Shown here in pieces: positions 50,001-64,000 of a DNA stretch of 64,000 bases (position 1 is the stretch's first letter; each line of letters opens with the position of its first letter). The stretch spans positions 124,946,594 to 125,010,593 of the forward strand of contig CM031858.1 of NCBI GenBank assembly GCA_018697195.1. Reading direction: 5' to 3'. Under the pieces are notes generated by a model, which saw only the letters and a program-made list of their open reading frames with translations, was not told the DNA's origin and did not search any database. The position numbers and the translations under genes are program-made. Origin of the DNA: Certhia americana (Eukaryota; Chordata; Aves; Passeriformes; Certhiidae).

Positions 50001-53000
50001 AAGATATTTTCATCTCCATGTTGGCTTTTAACTGCTTTCTTGCAGTGAACCAGGTCAAAGAGTTTTGGGAACAGTGCTCCCCTTTGATACACAGTAGCAT
50101 CCTTAACCTTACAGAGTGCTGCAGTGAGAATACCCAAGCACAAGCAATCAACATTTTACATCTGTGTTGAGGTTAATGTCAATATATTACATGAATGTAA
50201 GTACACTATTTAATGTAATGTGAATGTTGAATATTTGTTGAAGTATTTATGTGAATAAAGGATAACTATTTGAATGTCCAGTGGAAAAATGTTCCTGTGG
50301 GGATAAAATGCAGCCTAACTGTGAAGTACTTGAGAATTCCAATAAATGTTCACTGAGACCTAGTGAAAATCTGGGCTGGAGCTTACAAACTTAGAATTTC
50401 TAAACAGGTTGTCAATCATAATGAAAAATGCATGTGCAAACTGGGCTTCCTAAGTATTATTAGCCTTCTGTCTAAATCCATTGCAATTTTTTTAATAAGC
50501 TGAAATTGAGGCATGATCATATTTAGTAAAAAAATTCTGTCAAAATTTTGAATTATTAATGGTAATCATAATGTCAAATTTATTTTTTTAAAGAAAAAGA
50601 TGAACAAGACATTTATATTAAAGGAGTGAAGCATGGTTGTATCTATGATGAAGTGAGATGAACATTTATACTACAGACCTTGCTCATAACAGCTGGAGAC
50701 TTTTACTGTCTGTATGAGGCAGCATGATGGAAAAATTTGTTAAAAAGGTAAAGAGTAATAACTCAGAACCTCCAAAGACATTTTTGAAGCAGAGTCTCTT
50801 CCCTGAGATGCCAGACTAGGAAACCTTACTCAGGGAGAGGAAAACAAAAAAGCAAAAAACAAGCATTGATATTTGGAGCCAGGTTTTTTTTAAAAAATTA
50901 AATTACTATGGGCAAATTTTCACACGGATGGTCACTATGAATTCTCATCCCAAACCAGATTAGAAATAGATTTTCTTCTTATACGAAGAGCAGAAATCAA
51001 TCTTCTGTAATGTAATCTTCTTAGGTCCTTGCCTACCCCAAGGTAAGGAGAACCACAAATTTCTTGTTTAACAGTGTGGGAATATACAGTTGTTTGTCAA
51101 CACCATTAAGAAGTTTCAACTCATGGTAAAAGAACTTCCACACATCAACAGACAGAAAAAATGAACTGTGAAAAGCAAGAAAACTATGTAATGTCTGGAT
51201 ACGTATTTTCATTTGGCAGAATTGTGATGCTGATAGTAATAATGCAAAAATAATAAGGCATCTGGCTGAAAGAGCAAGTTTTCCTTTATTGCCTAGAACA
51301 GCATAGTTCCCACACTATACTATAACTGCAGCAATAATTAGGATGTGAACTTCTGGTACAGTTTTCTTCCTTTTATGTAATAAGGTTATAAGGACCTTCA
51401 TCATCTCATGAGTTTGAACAAACTGGTTTGTATTTTTTTCTGCCTTCCTCAAGAAGAGACAGTGATAAGGCAGGCAGTGATTATCAGTGAATATCAAGAG
51501 ATATTAAGTGAATGAACCCATGAATCTCAGTGTTCAGGTTAAAGTTCAATCCCAGCTAAGTACCCTCATGATACTGCTATATAAAAAAAATACAACTGCT
51601 CTGCAATTTTAAGGCATAATCAAGTAGAAAATTATAGAGTGAAGTGTATGGTCCCTGAGCACATTCATAGGTCTTCATGACATGAAAAATAAAATCCTTT
51701 CACTCATCTGGACCGTGAAACAGCTTTTTCTCAGAGAAATGGTGGACAGTGGGCAGTGCCACAGCTTCCCCTGTCCCCTTGGGGAAAGCCCTGATCAAAC
51801 TCTTCTGGATTCACAGCAGAAATGCAGAAGCTGTACTCACAGGCAAGTGGGAGATGTGCCATTTCTGTTGGTATTAAACAGAACTAGATGATGGAGAGAA
51901 AATCACACATTCTCGTCTGTAGCATCAAGTCACTCTTGATTCTCATGTTTGTTGGCTTGCCATGCTGCCGTCTGACACAAAAGACAATCTTACTCTCCAA
52001 GCACAGAAAATCAGCAAGTAAAATTCTTGGAATGACAACACTGAAATCTGTCCAATACTTTCCTAAAAATGCATATTAAATCTGCTTCAGCCATGGAAAC
52101 TTGATTAATGTGTTTAATATATTTGAAAGAAATAATCATTCATGTCAAGGATAAACAATGCAAGCATGGAAAATGGGTGAAAATTATATGACGAGAGGGG
52201 AAAAAAAAAAAAAAAAAAAGCTGATGCTTCAGGATACAATCCACTACTGATAACCATTGTCATGGCTAATCTAAAAAGCAATATGCCCTAACTGGAGTAA
52301 ACTGTCATCTCCACTTTGTGATAGTTAAGGCAAAATAAGCATTAGCATATGAATAAAAGAAACTAATGGCTGGATTTTCTGTGAAATCTTAAATTCTGCT
52401 TTTACCAGACTAGAGAAAACAGAAATAGTGATGCATGCTTTCTCCTGAAATCCACAGAGCCCAACAAACTTCAAAGGAACACGTGCAAGAAGGGAAGACG
52501 AGCAGCCACAAGAGTGGGGAAGAAGCAGCACCTGCTCCGACCCAACACAAGCATCACAAGCTCAGCTGCAGGCTGATCCTGGGGCCCAGCAAACCATTCA
52601 CCCCATCCTCCTCTGACACTCAAGCTTCCCTCCTCAGTGCACCAAGGTCCCCTCCCAATGGCAGTATCCAAGAGCACAGTGACAGTACCTATGGTACCTG
52701 TGTATGCCTGCCCCTGGCAGCATGTGCTGCTGGAAGGAGGCACAGCAGAGCTTGTCCTTATCCACAGCGTGCCTGGCATGGAAAGTGGATTCAGCCAAAC
52801 AATCAATTTAACAGCTCCAGCCAGCCTTTGGGAACTGCAAAAATGTGGGACATGGCACCTACCATCAGGACACAGCTCTCTCTTATCTTCCAAGAGCAAA
52901 ACTTATGCGCTGTAAAAAGGGTTTTTTTTTCTATTTCTCTGCAGGCAGGCTAACATTTAGGTTGTGCTTATGAGCTGTGATGGCTGATCATCTAAAGAGG

Positions 53001-56000
53001 GGTAGAAACTCAGCACATTCCCACAGCAGCAAAGGGCCTGGGATACGCGGATGTGACTGACAACCACCCCTCCAGGAGCTGCAGAGTTTGCTCTCTCTAA
53101 AGTCTCCCCCTTCCCTGCTGTGCTGCAGCTGCGTGCACAAGAACACATCATCCTTCCTGCTGCTCGCAGTGCACAGACACAGACACCACTGGGGAATGCT
53201 TCAAACACATGGAAGCAGCTAGCAATTTAATTAAAACATCCACACACAGAGAGGCACAGGCACATCCCATTCCTCAAGAGAAACACCTCAAATAAATACC
53301 GGAGCACAGGACTGCAAGGAAACTCGAGTCCCTTCTATGAACTCCATGATGCTCCATCCTAAAGCTGCTCTTTATTTTTACCTCTGCTACACCTGGAAAA
53401 GTCTCTTAATGAACCTCAGAGATAATCAGGGACTGGTTTTTATTGCCTGGCCTCCCTTTACCCAGGGTAAAAAGCATGGCCTTGCACTTCACACTATTAC
53501 ATTTCATGCCACATCTATCACACCAACTCAGAAGAAAACATAATCCTTGATAAACATAATCCATCATGCTATGATCCTCTTCTGAAATGCCAGTGACTCT
53601 TACCTTTAAGTCACCTATAAATTCATAAGAATTCTGTCACCTGTCAAATTCATAAGCATACTACTGCTTATTTATGATAATGATAGGAAAATATTTAACA
53701 TGTTTCATCTCCTTTGAGGAATTTAATTAGCAGATTCCCTTTGGCCCAACACTCACATTTTAAGACGAATATTGACATCTCCTCTTTATTCAACTCTCTA
53801 CGTATTTAAAATTTCTTCTATGAACCTTCTTTTTCTCTTGCCATATTGATAGATCTCCATGTGTGTACCACATTGAAATTCCTTACCAAGATTGAGATGA
53901 ATCACTTCTGTTGCTTTTATTTAGCAACAGAACTGAAGAAGATGAAACAGCTAACCTTGGCACAAAAATATTTATTAATAATTTTTTATTTTATCCTATT
54001 TTCTATTAGCTTCCCTGACTTTATCTTGTTGTTCAACATTCTTTCTAAAATATTATGTATTTTAGAGGTTGGCCTAACAGGCCAAATAACAGGCTGTTAT
54101 TTTCCCAAATCCACTTCCCCTGGCACCATCTCAAAATCTGAAGTTTACATTTTGTATTTCTCATTCTCATGCCCCAGTGTTCAAAATATTCATTAGAAAG
54201 TCTGCAATCTCATGTAAAAAAAATAGCTTTCCAGGGAGGAGCAAAAATGCTTTTTAGAAGTAAAATCTGACAACCTCATACTGCAGGCTTTGGGAAAAGA
54301 AGAGATGGATATTGTTTCTCTGCCTTGTCCCTGAAACTGTATTGCTGTATTAATGTTGCACTACACTGGTTTTCTTCAACAGCTAATATGAGAAATGTGA
54401 TTCCTTTTAAAGAGGACTCCCAAATCAAACCTAAAATCAAATACCTCCCCATAACTTAATTTAATAGGTTAAAAAGGTCAAGAGACTGTTCACCACCAAA
54501 GTACTTGTCCAATTCTCAATAGGAAATTTAATTTCTCTCATCTGGAGCAAATGTGTATAATACAAATGGCATTCAGAAACTCTACTGCACTTTGAAATTA
54601 AACCCACTTTCTGCAGCTGCTGCTTTAAACATCATCAGAGTCTGGAAATGAAACAAAGCCTTTTCTCACTGACATATTCCTGCATTAACATGAACTCTAA
54701 CAAGTGATTTTAAGTGGGTTTGGCCACCAACTGTGGAACTCTGCTGTACATTCCACTGTACACTAGTCTACAACCTAATTAACAGCCCTGCAAATATTCC
54801 AGATACCTGCTAATTTATGCACAAAGACTTAATTAGAAGTGTGTGTGAACACAGATATGTTTGAAAAAAAAAGAGAACAAATGTGCAGCTCCAACTGATA
54901 TCGTTAATAACTCGTTCTCAGTGGCAGTATCATACACCAGGTTAGTGTAAGGTTAATGCATACCCCACACTGTGACCTTTCAGACTGAATTTAATTGCAT
55001 TCCTACCAAAGATATAGCAAAATGATAAGGTGCATCCTGATTGATTTTCTTCCTTCCAGACCACAAGAGCTCATTTCAACCAAATCCTGCCATTTCATTT
55101 ACAGCACAACTGAAAAGGAGTTTTAAATTATATACACCCTAATCTAATATTTGAAACTGTTATATCAAGACGCTCTCCACTATAAGCTGCAAAATCCCTA
55201 TTTGCCTCTTCTGTAAACCAGCTACACTATGCACAGCATTATCCTTCAATTGTTAGCGTGCTTAAAATGTGTGTCTAACACTGTCAGAGCCATGCTGTCA
55301 GGCATTAAAGAGCACTTTTAGGCATTCTGCCCCTGTAATCCTTGGGGACTTCAGTAACTACAAGTCAGGGGAAAATCAAAGTAAAGAGAAAAGACAGGTC
55401 ATCATGAACCTAAGTGCAATGTAATCTCGTGATAGACATTTCTACTCTACACGCACAACACATTTAGGTCCTACAAGAATTTTACTATCCCCACTTTAGT
55501 AAAGCTGGGACAAGTATCTTTGTTAACATACCAGCAAACAGTGAACTACCTGAACTGGAAAATTTTTTCAGAATATTTTATATGCTGTGATTATTGCATA
55601 AAATACTATATGCCTCATTATAGCAGGGTTTAGTCAAGAATTAGTGTTTTTTGTTTGATAACAAGATTTTTTGTGAATTTTTCATTATTCTTTCAAATAA
55701 ATTTTGGGTGATATTTTCAGATATTCAATACTACGACTATATTCTACATTAAAAATGCTCATGGTAAACTTTGAGACGTGTCTGTTTTAAGCAGTTTCCA
55801 CTCACAGTAGAGGAAAGTAACAGCCAACCACGCTGGGATTTCAGGGGATTTTTTTAAGAAGGTGATGGCAGGCATATTCTGTTATTATTATTATTATACA
55901 TGAGCTTTAGCTATTGCACTCATCATTACGATCAGAAAGGCTCATCTACAATAAAGTTCTGGAGAGCACTGTGAACAGCTGAACCATCACTTGGATCACT

Positions 56001-59000
56001 TGCATTTAGAGGAACAGAAACTTGGATGAGCCCCAAATTATGGCAGACCTAACGCCTCATTTGGCAGCAAATCATCTGTATCAGAAATTACTTTATATGA
56101 CAATACTAAAATTGAATTTGTCCCATGTTTAACATGCCCATTAAAAGGAAATCCTTCAAAGCCATTCACTCAGATGCAGGGAGTCAAATGACCACGTGGT
56201 CATGGCCACAGCCCACCCGCAGCACTATCCCTGATTTTGATAACCTGCAAATGCCGTGGAGTCAAGGAGGAACTTCCCACTCAAAAACTCTCACCTTTAC
56301 TGGTGTTCTAGTTTCATGAGTCTCTGATGCACAGATACTGAGAGTGCTGTGATAATCTGGCCTACAAGAGAATTTGCCACTTTAGAATAATTCAATTTTA
56401 ATTTCACAGCAAGGTCATACCCAAAGTCATGCCAGAGCCTCCTGAAGCCTTCAACCACCCCTGGCTTCCCTTGGATGACCCTCAGGAAAGAGAACACAGT
56501 GGCAGAAGGCTGGGGTGGACCTGAGGCTGGGTGAGTTTTGCAGAGCTTTGAGCAAAGTCAGTTCTCGAACAAAGCAACCTGAAAGCCTACAGTGAACCTA
56601 AACACCAAATTTCTCATTCAATTCATCAGAATGCAAGTGCAGTTTGAACAACTCCACCAAGGCAAAGACAGAATTAGCCTCATCAGACATGCAGCAGCAT
56701 ATGTCTCTTTCAACATGCACTGCAAAATAGATACTGAATGGAAAACAGATGATTTCTAACTTCTATTCTGTCTACTGGCAAAAAAATTCTCAAAATCCTG
56801 TGTGTCTTCATGCAAATTACTGTATTGCAAAGATAAATATCAAAGTTATGCAAGATGCTAGATAAGTAGAAAGACTTAAAAGAACAAGGAAGGAATAAAA
56901 ACACCTACAAAACCTCCAAAGACAAAAAAATAAACAATGGTTTATTTGTGTTCCCAGGAAAGTCCAAAGCCAAATATTAGCATTTTCTTCTGGAGGCAAC
57001 TTTCTGGGTATTGAGAGCCAGCTTAAATAAACGGCTGGCTTTTCTTCTCAGACTATTTGGGGAGTCGGCAAATTTTTTTCTCCTTTGAGAAAATAAACAT
57101 GAAAAACAATGCAGGAACAACTTCACACAGGAGTAGTAAAGAAATTCAAATACCTAGTTATAATTATAAATGAAATTTTGGCCATGAAAAGTGCATATGA
57201 AATGCTGTCAGGTGGAATGCTTGCCAGCCACTCTTCTGAGCAACAATCATAGAAATCTACCTTCATCACCGCCTTGTTGGTATCCTTTCCCAATGCTTCA
57301 TTTATGCATTTTATGTGGCTTTTTAGTTTTATTCTCATATTTCTCTCTTAGTCTTACCTTAGCCCATTCCCTGCTAGATCTCTGGGTTCTTCATTGGTAT
57401 CCAAAAGTCTCAGCTGAGGACTTGCTGGTATCTAACATTAGAGGTTCAGGGGCTCTGATCAACTTTAAGCTGCAGTAATTTTTTCTACTCTGCAGAGCCT
57501 GAAGGGATAGTACTTTTCCTTCCTTGCTAAATAGTAAACATTCCCCTTCCAGTGGGCAAACAAATTATCTTCTGTTGTTTGTAAAGACACTCAAACAATA
57601 CCCTTGTTTACCTTTTTAAATGTCTTTGTGTTATCCCTAGTCTAGCTCAGGGAACTGAGCTGAAGGTGGTGCAGCTGACATATGGCAGGCAGGAGTAAAT
57701 GTGAACACCCGGAGAAATCTCTGCCCAGCAAAGTACAGAAACTGTCACTCGGAAATCTGAGTTTGGGCTAAGACAGCAGCAGCAAACAGGATCTCAGGAC
57801 AATGAGTATCTTTAGTAAGCAAATTAATTTTACTCATCAGCTCAGCAGAAACATGCTTTTCTGCCCCCAGGGAAGGGTGCAACGTGTATTCATTAATGAC
57901 TGTTTATTCAGATCAACACTACCGCTGTATAAATTCACCACCACCACCACCTTACATGAGGCATTTCATGATCAAAGTATTGAAATCAACACTGCCAAAG
58001 CAATATCATTTGAGCAGTCAAGTTAAGCGCAGGCACGTTTGAAGGATCACAACTTAATGAGGTTTTTTTTGGTTGCTTTTTTGGCATGAATACAACAAAC
58101 GCTTCAACACAACTCTGCCCATGCAAAGTGCAGAGTTCTGTTCATGCAATTAGCATCTACAAGCACAAATAACTATTTGTAAGAATCAAACAAGTCATTC
58201 AATATTATTAGCTCATTTCATAAATAGACTAATTACTTTTGAAATAGCAGCTTTCTTAAACTACATGTCCAATGAGTAATCTGTTCACCTTCATTTACCA
58301 GTTTTCATTTAAATGAAACCTACGAATGTCACACAAATCTTTGCACGTGGGACTCAATGCATCCAAATGAAAACCAGTCTGCTGCTGACAAAAAGGCTGA
58401 GAGCAATCTAGTACCTCTAACTTGGTCATCACAACCTCAACTCTGTGATGTGCATTAGCATACACCTTAGAAAATGTAAAACCTGTTAAATTGTAGGGTC
58501 CTTCTGAAAACATGAAGGCATCCACTGCTCACACTGCTTCATTTAAAAGCTGGTTCTAAACTTATCAAACACAGATTGAAACTGAAGGTGACTGAAATAT
58601 TTTGCACTACTATGTCACTTTCTAAGAAGGCTGATGTTAGAAACATTTCCCAGATGTGGGTTAAGATTTCCAGATGAAAAGCAGGTGAAAGTGGGAGATG
58701 CAGACTCCTGACCAAAAGCCACTGACAGTCTGCAGTAAACAGCATTTGCCCAGGATGTGTTAGACAAGAGACCTGAGGCTGGATTCCTGTTGCTGCAGGA
58801 AAGTGCCTGGCCAAAATACACTTAGCTGCTCTGGCAAGAGTTTCTTTCCATATTGTTTTGTTAATGTTTTCAAAAGGTCCAGTTTTGCTTCTGCATGAAA
58901 AAAATCCCAACCCTGCAAGTTTCAGCTCTCTCACTCTGCAGCAAAATAAACTGTGGGGTTTGACCGGTCACAGCCACAGACAACCAGACTCCCAGTGCAT

Positions 59001-62000
59001 CTCCTGAACTATCAATGCACAACAGAAACTTAATATGAACTTTTCATAACATTTAATAAAAAATCTTACCTAAATATCTCCTCCAAACTCTGATTATTTT
59101 CTGCCATACTTAGATTATTTTGGGGGTTTCTGTGCATTTTTCACATTCAGAAACATTTTTATGATTTTAGGGTTTTTTATGACATCAATAAGTTACATGA
59201 GGAATGAGACAGACAAAACCAAAATGTAACACAAAAGGTCTTTAAAATATGCTGTAATGTTACCATCAACAGACACAGAAATAATCACAGAAATAATATA
59301 GGCAATAAATTGAAGCTGTGAGAATATTTATTTTTATTTTCAAGACAACTCCTGAAATTATGAGCTCAATTTGGCCTTGTTTTTCTCTCATCACTTTTCA
59401 AACTTGTCAGAAGGAAGTATAAAAACACTGCAATCAATACTCTCTCTCTTGCTAGCCTGGATTAATAGATATATGTTAATTGCAGACATCTACATAAAAA
59501 CACATCTTAGTATTCTTCTTCCACAGGACTGAGGATGAAATTCTGACCACACAAATAAAGTAAAAAGTATTTTTTTACCTTTTTTTCCTTTTTTTGATAA
59601 CTTACATTACCTTGTAGCACATTTTCAACAAATGTCATGAAAAGGTCCAATTGCTTCCAAAGGCTTTGATTTTGCTATCACACAGCAGCTCCTGACTGAA
59701 ACAAGTGGCATTGGGTAGACTCTGAGGGAATGGGGAATCACTCATCTTAGAAACAGTCTCTTCACATTACACAGGCTTTTTCCTACTCTATTTACTTCCA
59801 GGCTGGACTGCACAAAGTACCAAATCTCTGCAGCTCCAGCTAATGGGAGGGGAGTTTTCAGCTCCTCAAAGGTTCCCACTTCTCAGCTGTGGGCAGGACA
59901 GCAGGACACCTGCTCCCCCTGAGACCTGCTGAGTCTGGTGGGGTGGGGCTCAACTTCACCTCGGCTCTCTGAAGAATATCCAACAATGAAATAACAAAGA
60001 CAAGTAGCCAGCATCCATCACTGACAGCTGTCAGACAGGGAGAAAAACAGCAGGAAAAGCCTTAGCCAATGTATGGGCATTTGACATTTCTTTCAATATC
60101 ATGAAGTAAGACCCAGTAAGGATCAAGTGAAGAATGAGCCGCTTGTCCTGGCTAAGCACTGAGCTTAGATAGTGTGATAGAAACTAACAAGAAAAATCAC
60201 TGAAAATGCAGCATCTGTTGACATTTTCCAGCATGCACTGACCTTTCCAGTACGATTACATGTAGCTTTGCAGCACAATTACAGTTTCATCTCTACATAT
60301 CGATAAGATCCTCGTTATCTGAATTCAATCAAAATCTTTACACTTCTCGAGAGAGCAGTGAAAAAGGTCTGTCTGAAACAATATTCAGTTCAGTGACACC
60401 AGAAAGACCCCCACTCAGCTGCTGGGGTTCATTGTTCACACCACTGCACTGTAACCTAGCCAGGTATGTAGGGGGAAGAGGCTGACAACTAATGTGAGGA
60501 TGACTCCTCATGACAGTGACAATAGTAGGTATTGAAAGAGCACAAAACACAGTATTCAAGGACAGAGTCTAGAAAATTCCCCTTGCAATCACAAGCTCAC
60601 CTGCAAACCAGAAATCATTTCATGGTATGTGAGAAGAGTCCAAGTTAATTTGCCACTGACCTGAGAATCCCATACTATCCCTTGTTTAAGTCAGCTTACG
60701 AGGTTATAATGGCTAGCTTTGTTCCTAACGAACCTACAAACTTGCTTTCTTTCACTACTCCTCCTCCACCTATTTCATATGCAAAGGCAATGAATTTTAT
60801 TGCAGAAATAAGGAGGATCTGCATTAAGTCATGTCTGCTTCAGAACTGAGTTGACTCCCCACCAGCTGGAATCTATTATTTGATTAAAAATGTTGTTGTG
60901 CCAGCTGCCATGCAGCATGTTTCACTACTTCTGATTCCAGGTGGAATTAAATCCATACTAAAAATGAAGTCTAGCATGAATCAGCCTCTTTTCAATACTA
61001 ATGCATACCTGGAAAAAAAAAATTAAAAAACCACCATAAACCTAACCTTCCTAGACCTGGCCACCCCAATCTCTAAAGCAGAAAGTGTTCAGTAGGGAAG
61101 AACTTCAAATTACACATATTATAAGGTAGTAATTTCATAAAGCAATGTCCTAATTATATCCTCAGGTTTGTTTTTACAGTGGTCTTTCTTACCATAAAAA
61201 CAAACCTAACTCCTCTTCGAACAGAACCATTCCTGGAATTAAAGACAGTTGCTGAGCTAAAAAAATGAAAAGCTTTTGTAGCTCCCTGATACAGTGAAGT
61301 ATTTACTAGAGGAGGGTAATTGTTAGACAATGTGCCCATAGTAAAAAAAAAATAAATTAGTTAATTCAGTTAGAATGAGAAACTGTATTGGGCAAAAAGC
61401 CCACTTATTTCAAGGGGGATTTCTGCTTGTTGTGGACTGCAGGAATACATGCCAGGAGAATATACTTGTGAATAAGCACTGAAAATGTTGCTTAGCTTCT
61501 TGCAGTGCAAGAACATTAAAAGCTTTAAGGCAATTATTTGCAAAGGCATACTTACGAGGCCTCCCAATAGAAATACAACAATAGCATATTGATAGGTCTG
61601 ATTCTTAGTACTCTCTTTTTGTTACTTCAAAGCAAGTTGCAGACTACAGCTTCAGTAGCTCTGAAAAAAGTCCATTACTAGCTCTGAAGCAAGTTTATAT
61701 TCAGTGGAGGCCTGCAGCTTTCTCTGTTCAATGGATGGCCATAAAGTTAAAATTTAGATGATTTTGATGGCTTCAGACAAGATACAGTTTCTTAATATGT
61801 AGACATAACAACATGCAGAGGTAAGACTGAAAGCTGAAGCCCACAGCCATTCCTGGTGGTGTCAAGGCAGACACAGTGTGCTCAGTACTTTAGAAGAACT
61901 ATGTAAATATCATGTGGATATTTTACTGATTAAACTGATAAACAAGAGTCAATCAAACTTCCCAAGCAGCAGTTATGCCATATATAAAATAGCTCAAAGA

Positions 62001-64000
62001 GAGTACAGTAGGCTTTCTTCACAGCACTGAACATAACTGAGGGGTCAAATCACTGCTGACCCAAGCTGCTACGACTTGATGTTTGCTTAAACTGAACGGA
62101 GGCTCTGAGCAGGGCAGAGGGCACCCAGTGTGAGCACTACAGAAAATGCCATTGTGAAGGGCAGCCCTGCTGACAGTGTCTGCAGGCAAGTGAGTCCCTG
62201 CAGCTGGAGCCCCACAGGTACTGAACTCCTCTTCAACCCTGCAGATGGATGCCCAATTCCGACTCTCCAGAGAAACAAAAATAAATAAAATTTGTTGCAT
62301 CTCAGAGATCTTCCTTTCAAATATATTTTAATTCAGTTTGGGAAAGCTTGACCTCATACTTCTCATTTTGTGGGTTTAAATTATTTACATTTCCAGACCA
62401 CTTATACAACTTCCTCAATAAACAAGTAGTTTATTATTTAATCTATTTTTAAGGACTGAGCTTTATGTATTTTAACTTTTCATTCTACATCCTCTTTTAC
62501 ATCACTACAAAGTATCATAGTGTAGCCCTTTCCATTCTTGTTCAAGCACCAACTGGAAATGCAGTATGTGTGCACATAGTGACAAACACCCCATAAAAAC
62601 AGAAAACATGAAAATAACGTTTTTGCACTCTTCCCATTCACTAGCTTTCCTGGCAGCATAAGCCAGCAACCTCAATCCACCATCACCAGATGAGTCAACT
62701 CACCACGGATGCATCCCTCTTGTCCTTCATGCAAAATGGAAAAACTCTACATGCCAAAGACAAAAGTTTCCAACAGTACCTGCCTTACTGAGAGAGAATA
62801 ACAGCTCATCCAGAGATATCACGAAGGGGATTTACACCACTGGAAAGGAACTTCAGTTTCTCCTGGGTAGACTTGTTCCAAAAGTGTCACAGACAGTGAC
62901 CTCAAAATCATGATGCTTGTATATACATAAAAAAAGCCATATATTGAGATTTAGCATGAATTCAGGAAGGGAGCCCTGTGTAACAGGAGTACAAGTCCCA
63001 GATTTGCTAACAGAGATGTTAAAAAAAATATTTAATGGCAATTACAATATACCTATCCCAAATGGCTGCTAAAACTTTATCCCACCCTACACTGGCATGC
63101 ATTGTGTGTAGGCCTTACATTTCAATAAAAGGAAGCAAATGCTTTTAACGGCACATTACAGAGCACACAATCTACAGGAAGGCTATTATACCACAATAAA
63201 TATTTGCTGACTAAACATACTATTTCAATTAACATCACCCTTATTGGAATCAAAAAAGATACTGAAATTTAGTTAAAATTTTAAGAAAACTACTGAGTAC
63301 TAACAGGTGATTGATGTAAAAAGGCGATTCATGTTTAAAAAAAAAAAAAATGTATTGATATATTTCTATTCATATTTCAATATCAATGGTGTAAAATCCT
63401 CCATAAGTGCTGCAGGCGAGGAGGAACCTTTTGTGATTCCAGAGCAAAACCACCCAAATCTGTACAGGCTGATGCTCTCCCAAAAGGTGGGGCAACACAC
63501 AGAGCCCATGACTCTGCCAAACACACGTGCCTGAATGTGGCAAAACCCACACTGCCCTGAAAACACAGCTCCTGATGCCAGCAGTCCTGCCTCAGCCTGC
63601 CCTCACAGCCCAGGCACACACCACGCCCTCACGTGAAAACTGATGGCTACACAGTGGTACAGGTGAAGGTGCCTATATTGCTAATTTTCTGAGAATTGCC
63701 AGCCCACAGCACTGTGTTTCTTCTGTAATCTGTAAGGCAAAAAGTCACCACCACAGGAGACCAAGAAAGTGTGAGGATTAAGCTGGTAAAATCAATTCTG
63801 GCAAAGAGCTTCCACAGATGCCTGGGAAAACACTGAGTAAATGTCCCACCCATACTCGCACCTCCATTTTCCAAGCTCCTGATGTGCAGCAGTGCTGAAC
63901 ACACACCTGCAAATGGAAGCTCCAAGAGACCTGAAATACTAAGGAATTCCACAAGCCCTTCTTTTCTTAAAAAAGGAGGTATTTGTATTTCATCTCAGAT
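50001..64000. other. Gene-free region right of the CpG-rich segment (second half)
   Basis: AT-rich sequence with a 19-A run at 52201-52219, a short (tta)n near 55881-55896, and poly-T/poly-A patches near 59571-59597 and 63339-63351. GC-richer patches at 52.4-53.2, 59.8-59.95, 62.05-62.25 and 63.4-63.65 kb hold overlapping open frames on both strands, including a 172-codon one at 52435-52953, with no family signature. No gene called. Confidence 0.55.
52201..52219. repeat. Poly-A run (19 A)
   Basis: Homopolymer run after gggg; simple repeat with no visible retroposed body. Confidence 0.9.

Noticed and set aside
52435..52953. 172-codon open frame, the longest in the window
   Set aside because: It lies in a GC-richer patch where a second plus frame (92 codons) and a minus frame (142 codons) are open over the same bases. 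Composition is random-looking, there is no domain signature, and it ends by running through a poly-T patch.
1..64000. CRISPR array, tRNA/rRNA gene, bacterial operon or phage
   Set aside because: No spaced repeats of the right length, no tRNA or rRNA signature, and the whole window is typical vertebrate intron/intergenic DNA.

Overview
The window is vertebrate nuclear DNA, most likely from a bird and possibly a passerine. Genes are broken by long AT-rich introns with GT-AG splice sites. There are chicken-repeat-1 (CR1) LINE 3' ends with the typical terminal 'attctatga' motif, one probable ERVL-like solo LTR, and simple repeats. No bacterial operon, phage, CRISPR array or tRNA/rRNA gene was seen.

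One protein-coding gene is recognisable, on the minus strand: PAG1 (phosphoprotein associated with glycosphingolipid-enriched microdomains 1, also called Cbp). Four coding exons can be joined with conserved splice sites and a continuous frame: 10134-10010 (start codon, transmembrane helix, palmitoylation CSSC), 7368-7317, 6779-6689 and 4034-3448. Together they give 855 nt, or 285 codons, about two thirds of the roughly 432-residue mammalian protein. The C-terminal part (Csk-binding tyrosine, later YxxV/L motifs, PDZ ligand) must lie beyond the left edge, because no matching exon is visible in 1-3447.

Layout along the plus strand: 1-165 GA-rich microsatellite; 166-3447 intron after the fourth coding exon; 3448-10221 PAG1 coding exons with three introns, one of which holds two CR1 pieces; 10222-about 37750 probably the long intron between a 5' noncoding exon and the start-codon exon, with another CR1 copy (13.4-13.8 kb) and the LTR (20.8-21.4 kb); about 37790-38480 a locally GC/CpG-rich segment with a GC box that is the best candidate for a PAG1 promoter and noncoding first exon; 38481-64000 gene-free sequence that is either upstream intergenic DNA or more PAG1 5' intron.

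PAG1 is a raft-resident transmembrane adaptor that recruits Csk to hold Src-family kinases in check, and the visible exons carry its membrane anchor and its first four tyrosine motifs. Most open frames in the rest of the window look like chance. I found no convincing undescribed system. The more useful leads are the CpG-rich promoter candidate, two overlapping upstream ORFs in the PAG1 leader, a small highly charged ORF at 17.06-17.23 kb with a good start context, and several perfect inverted or direct repeats.
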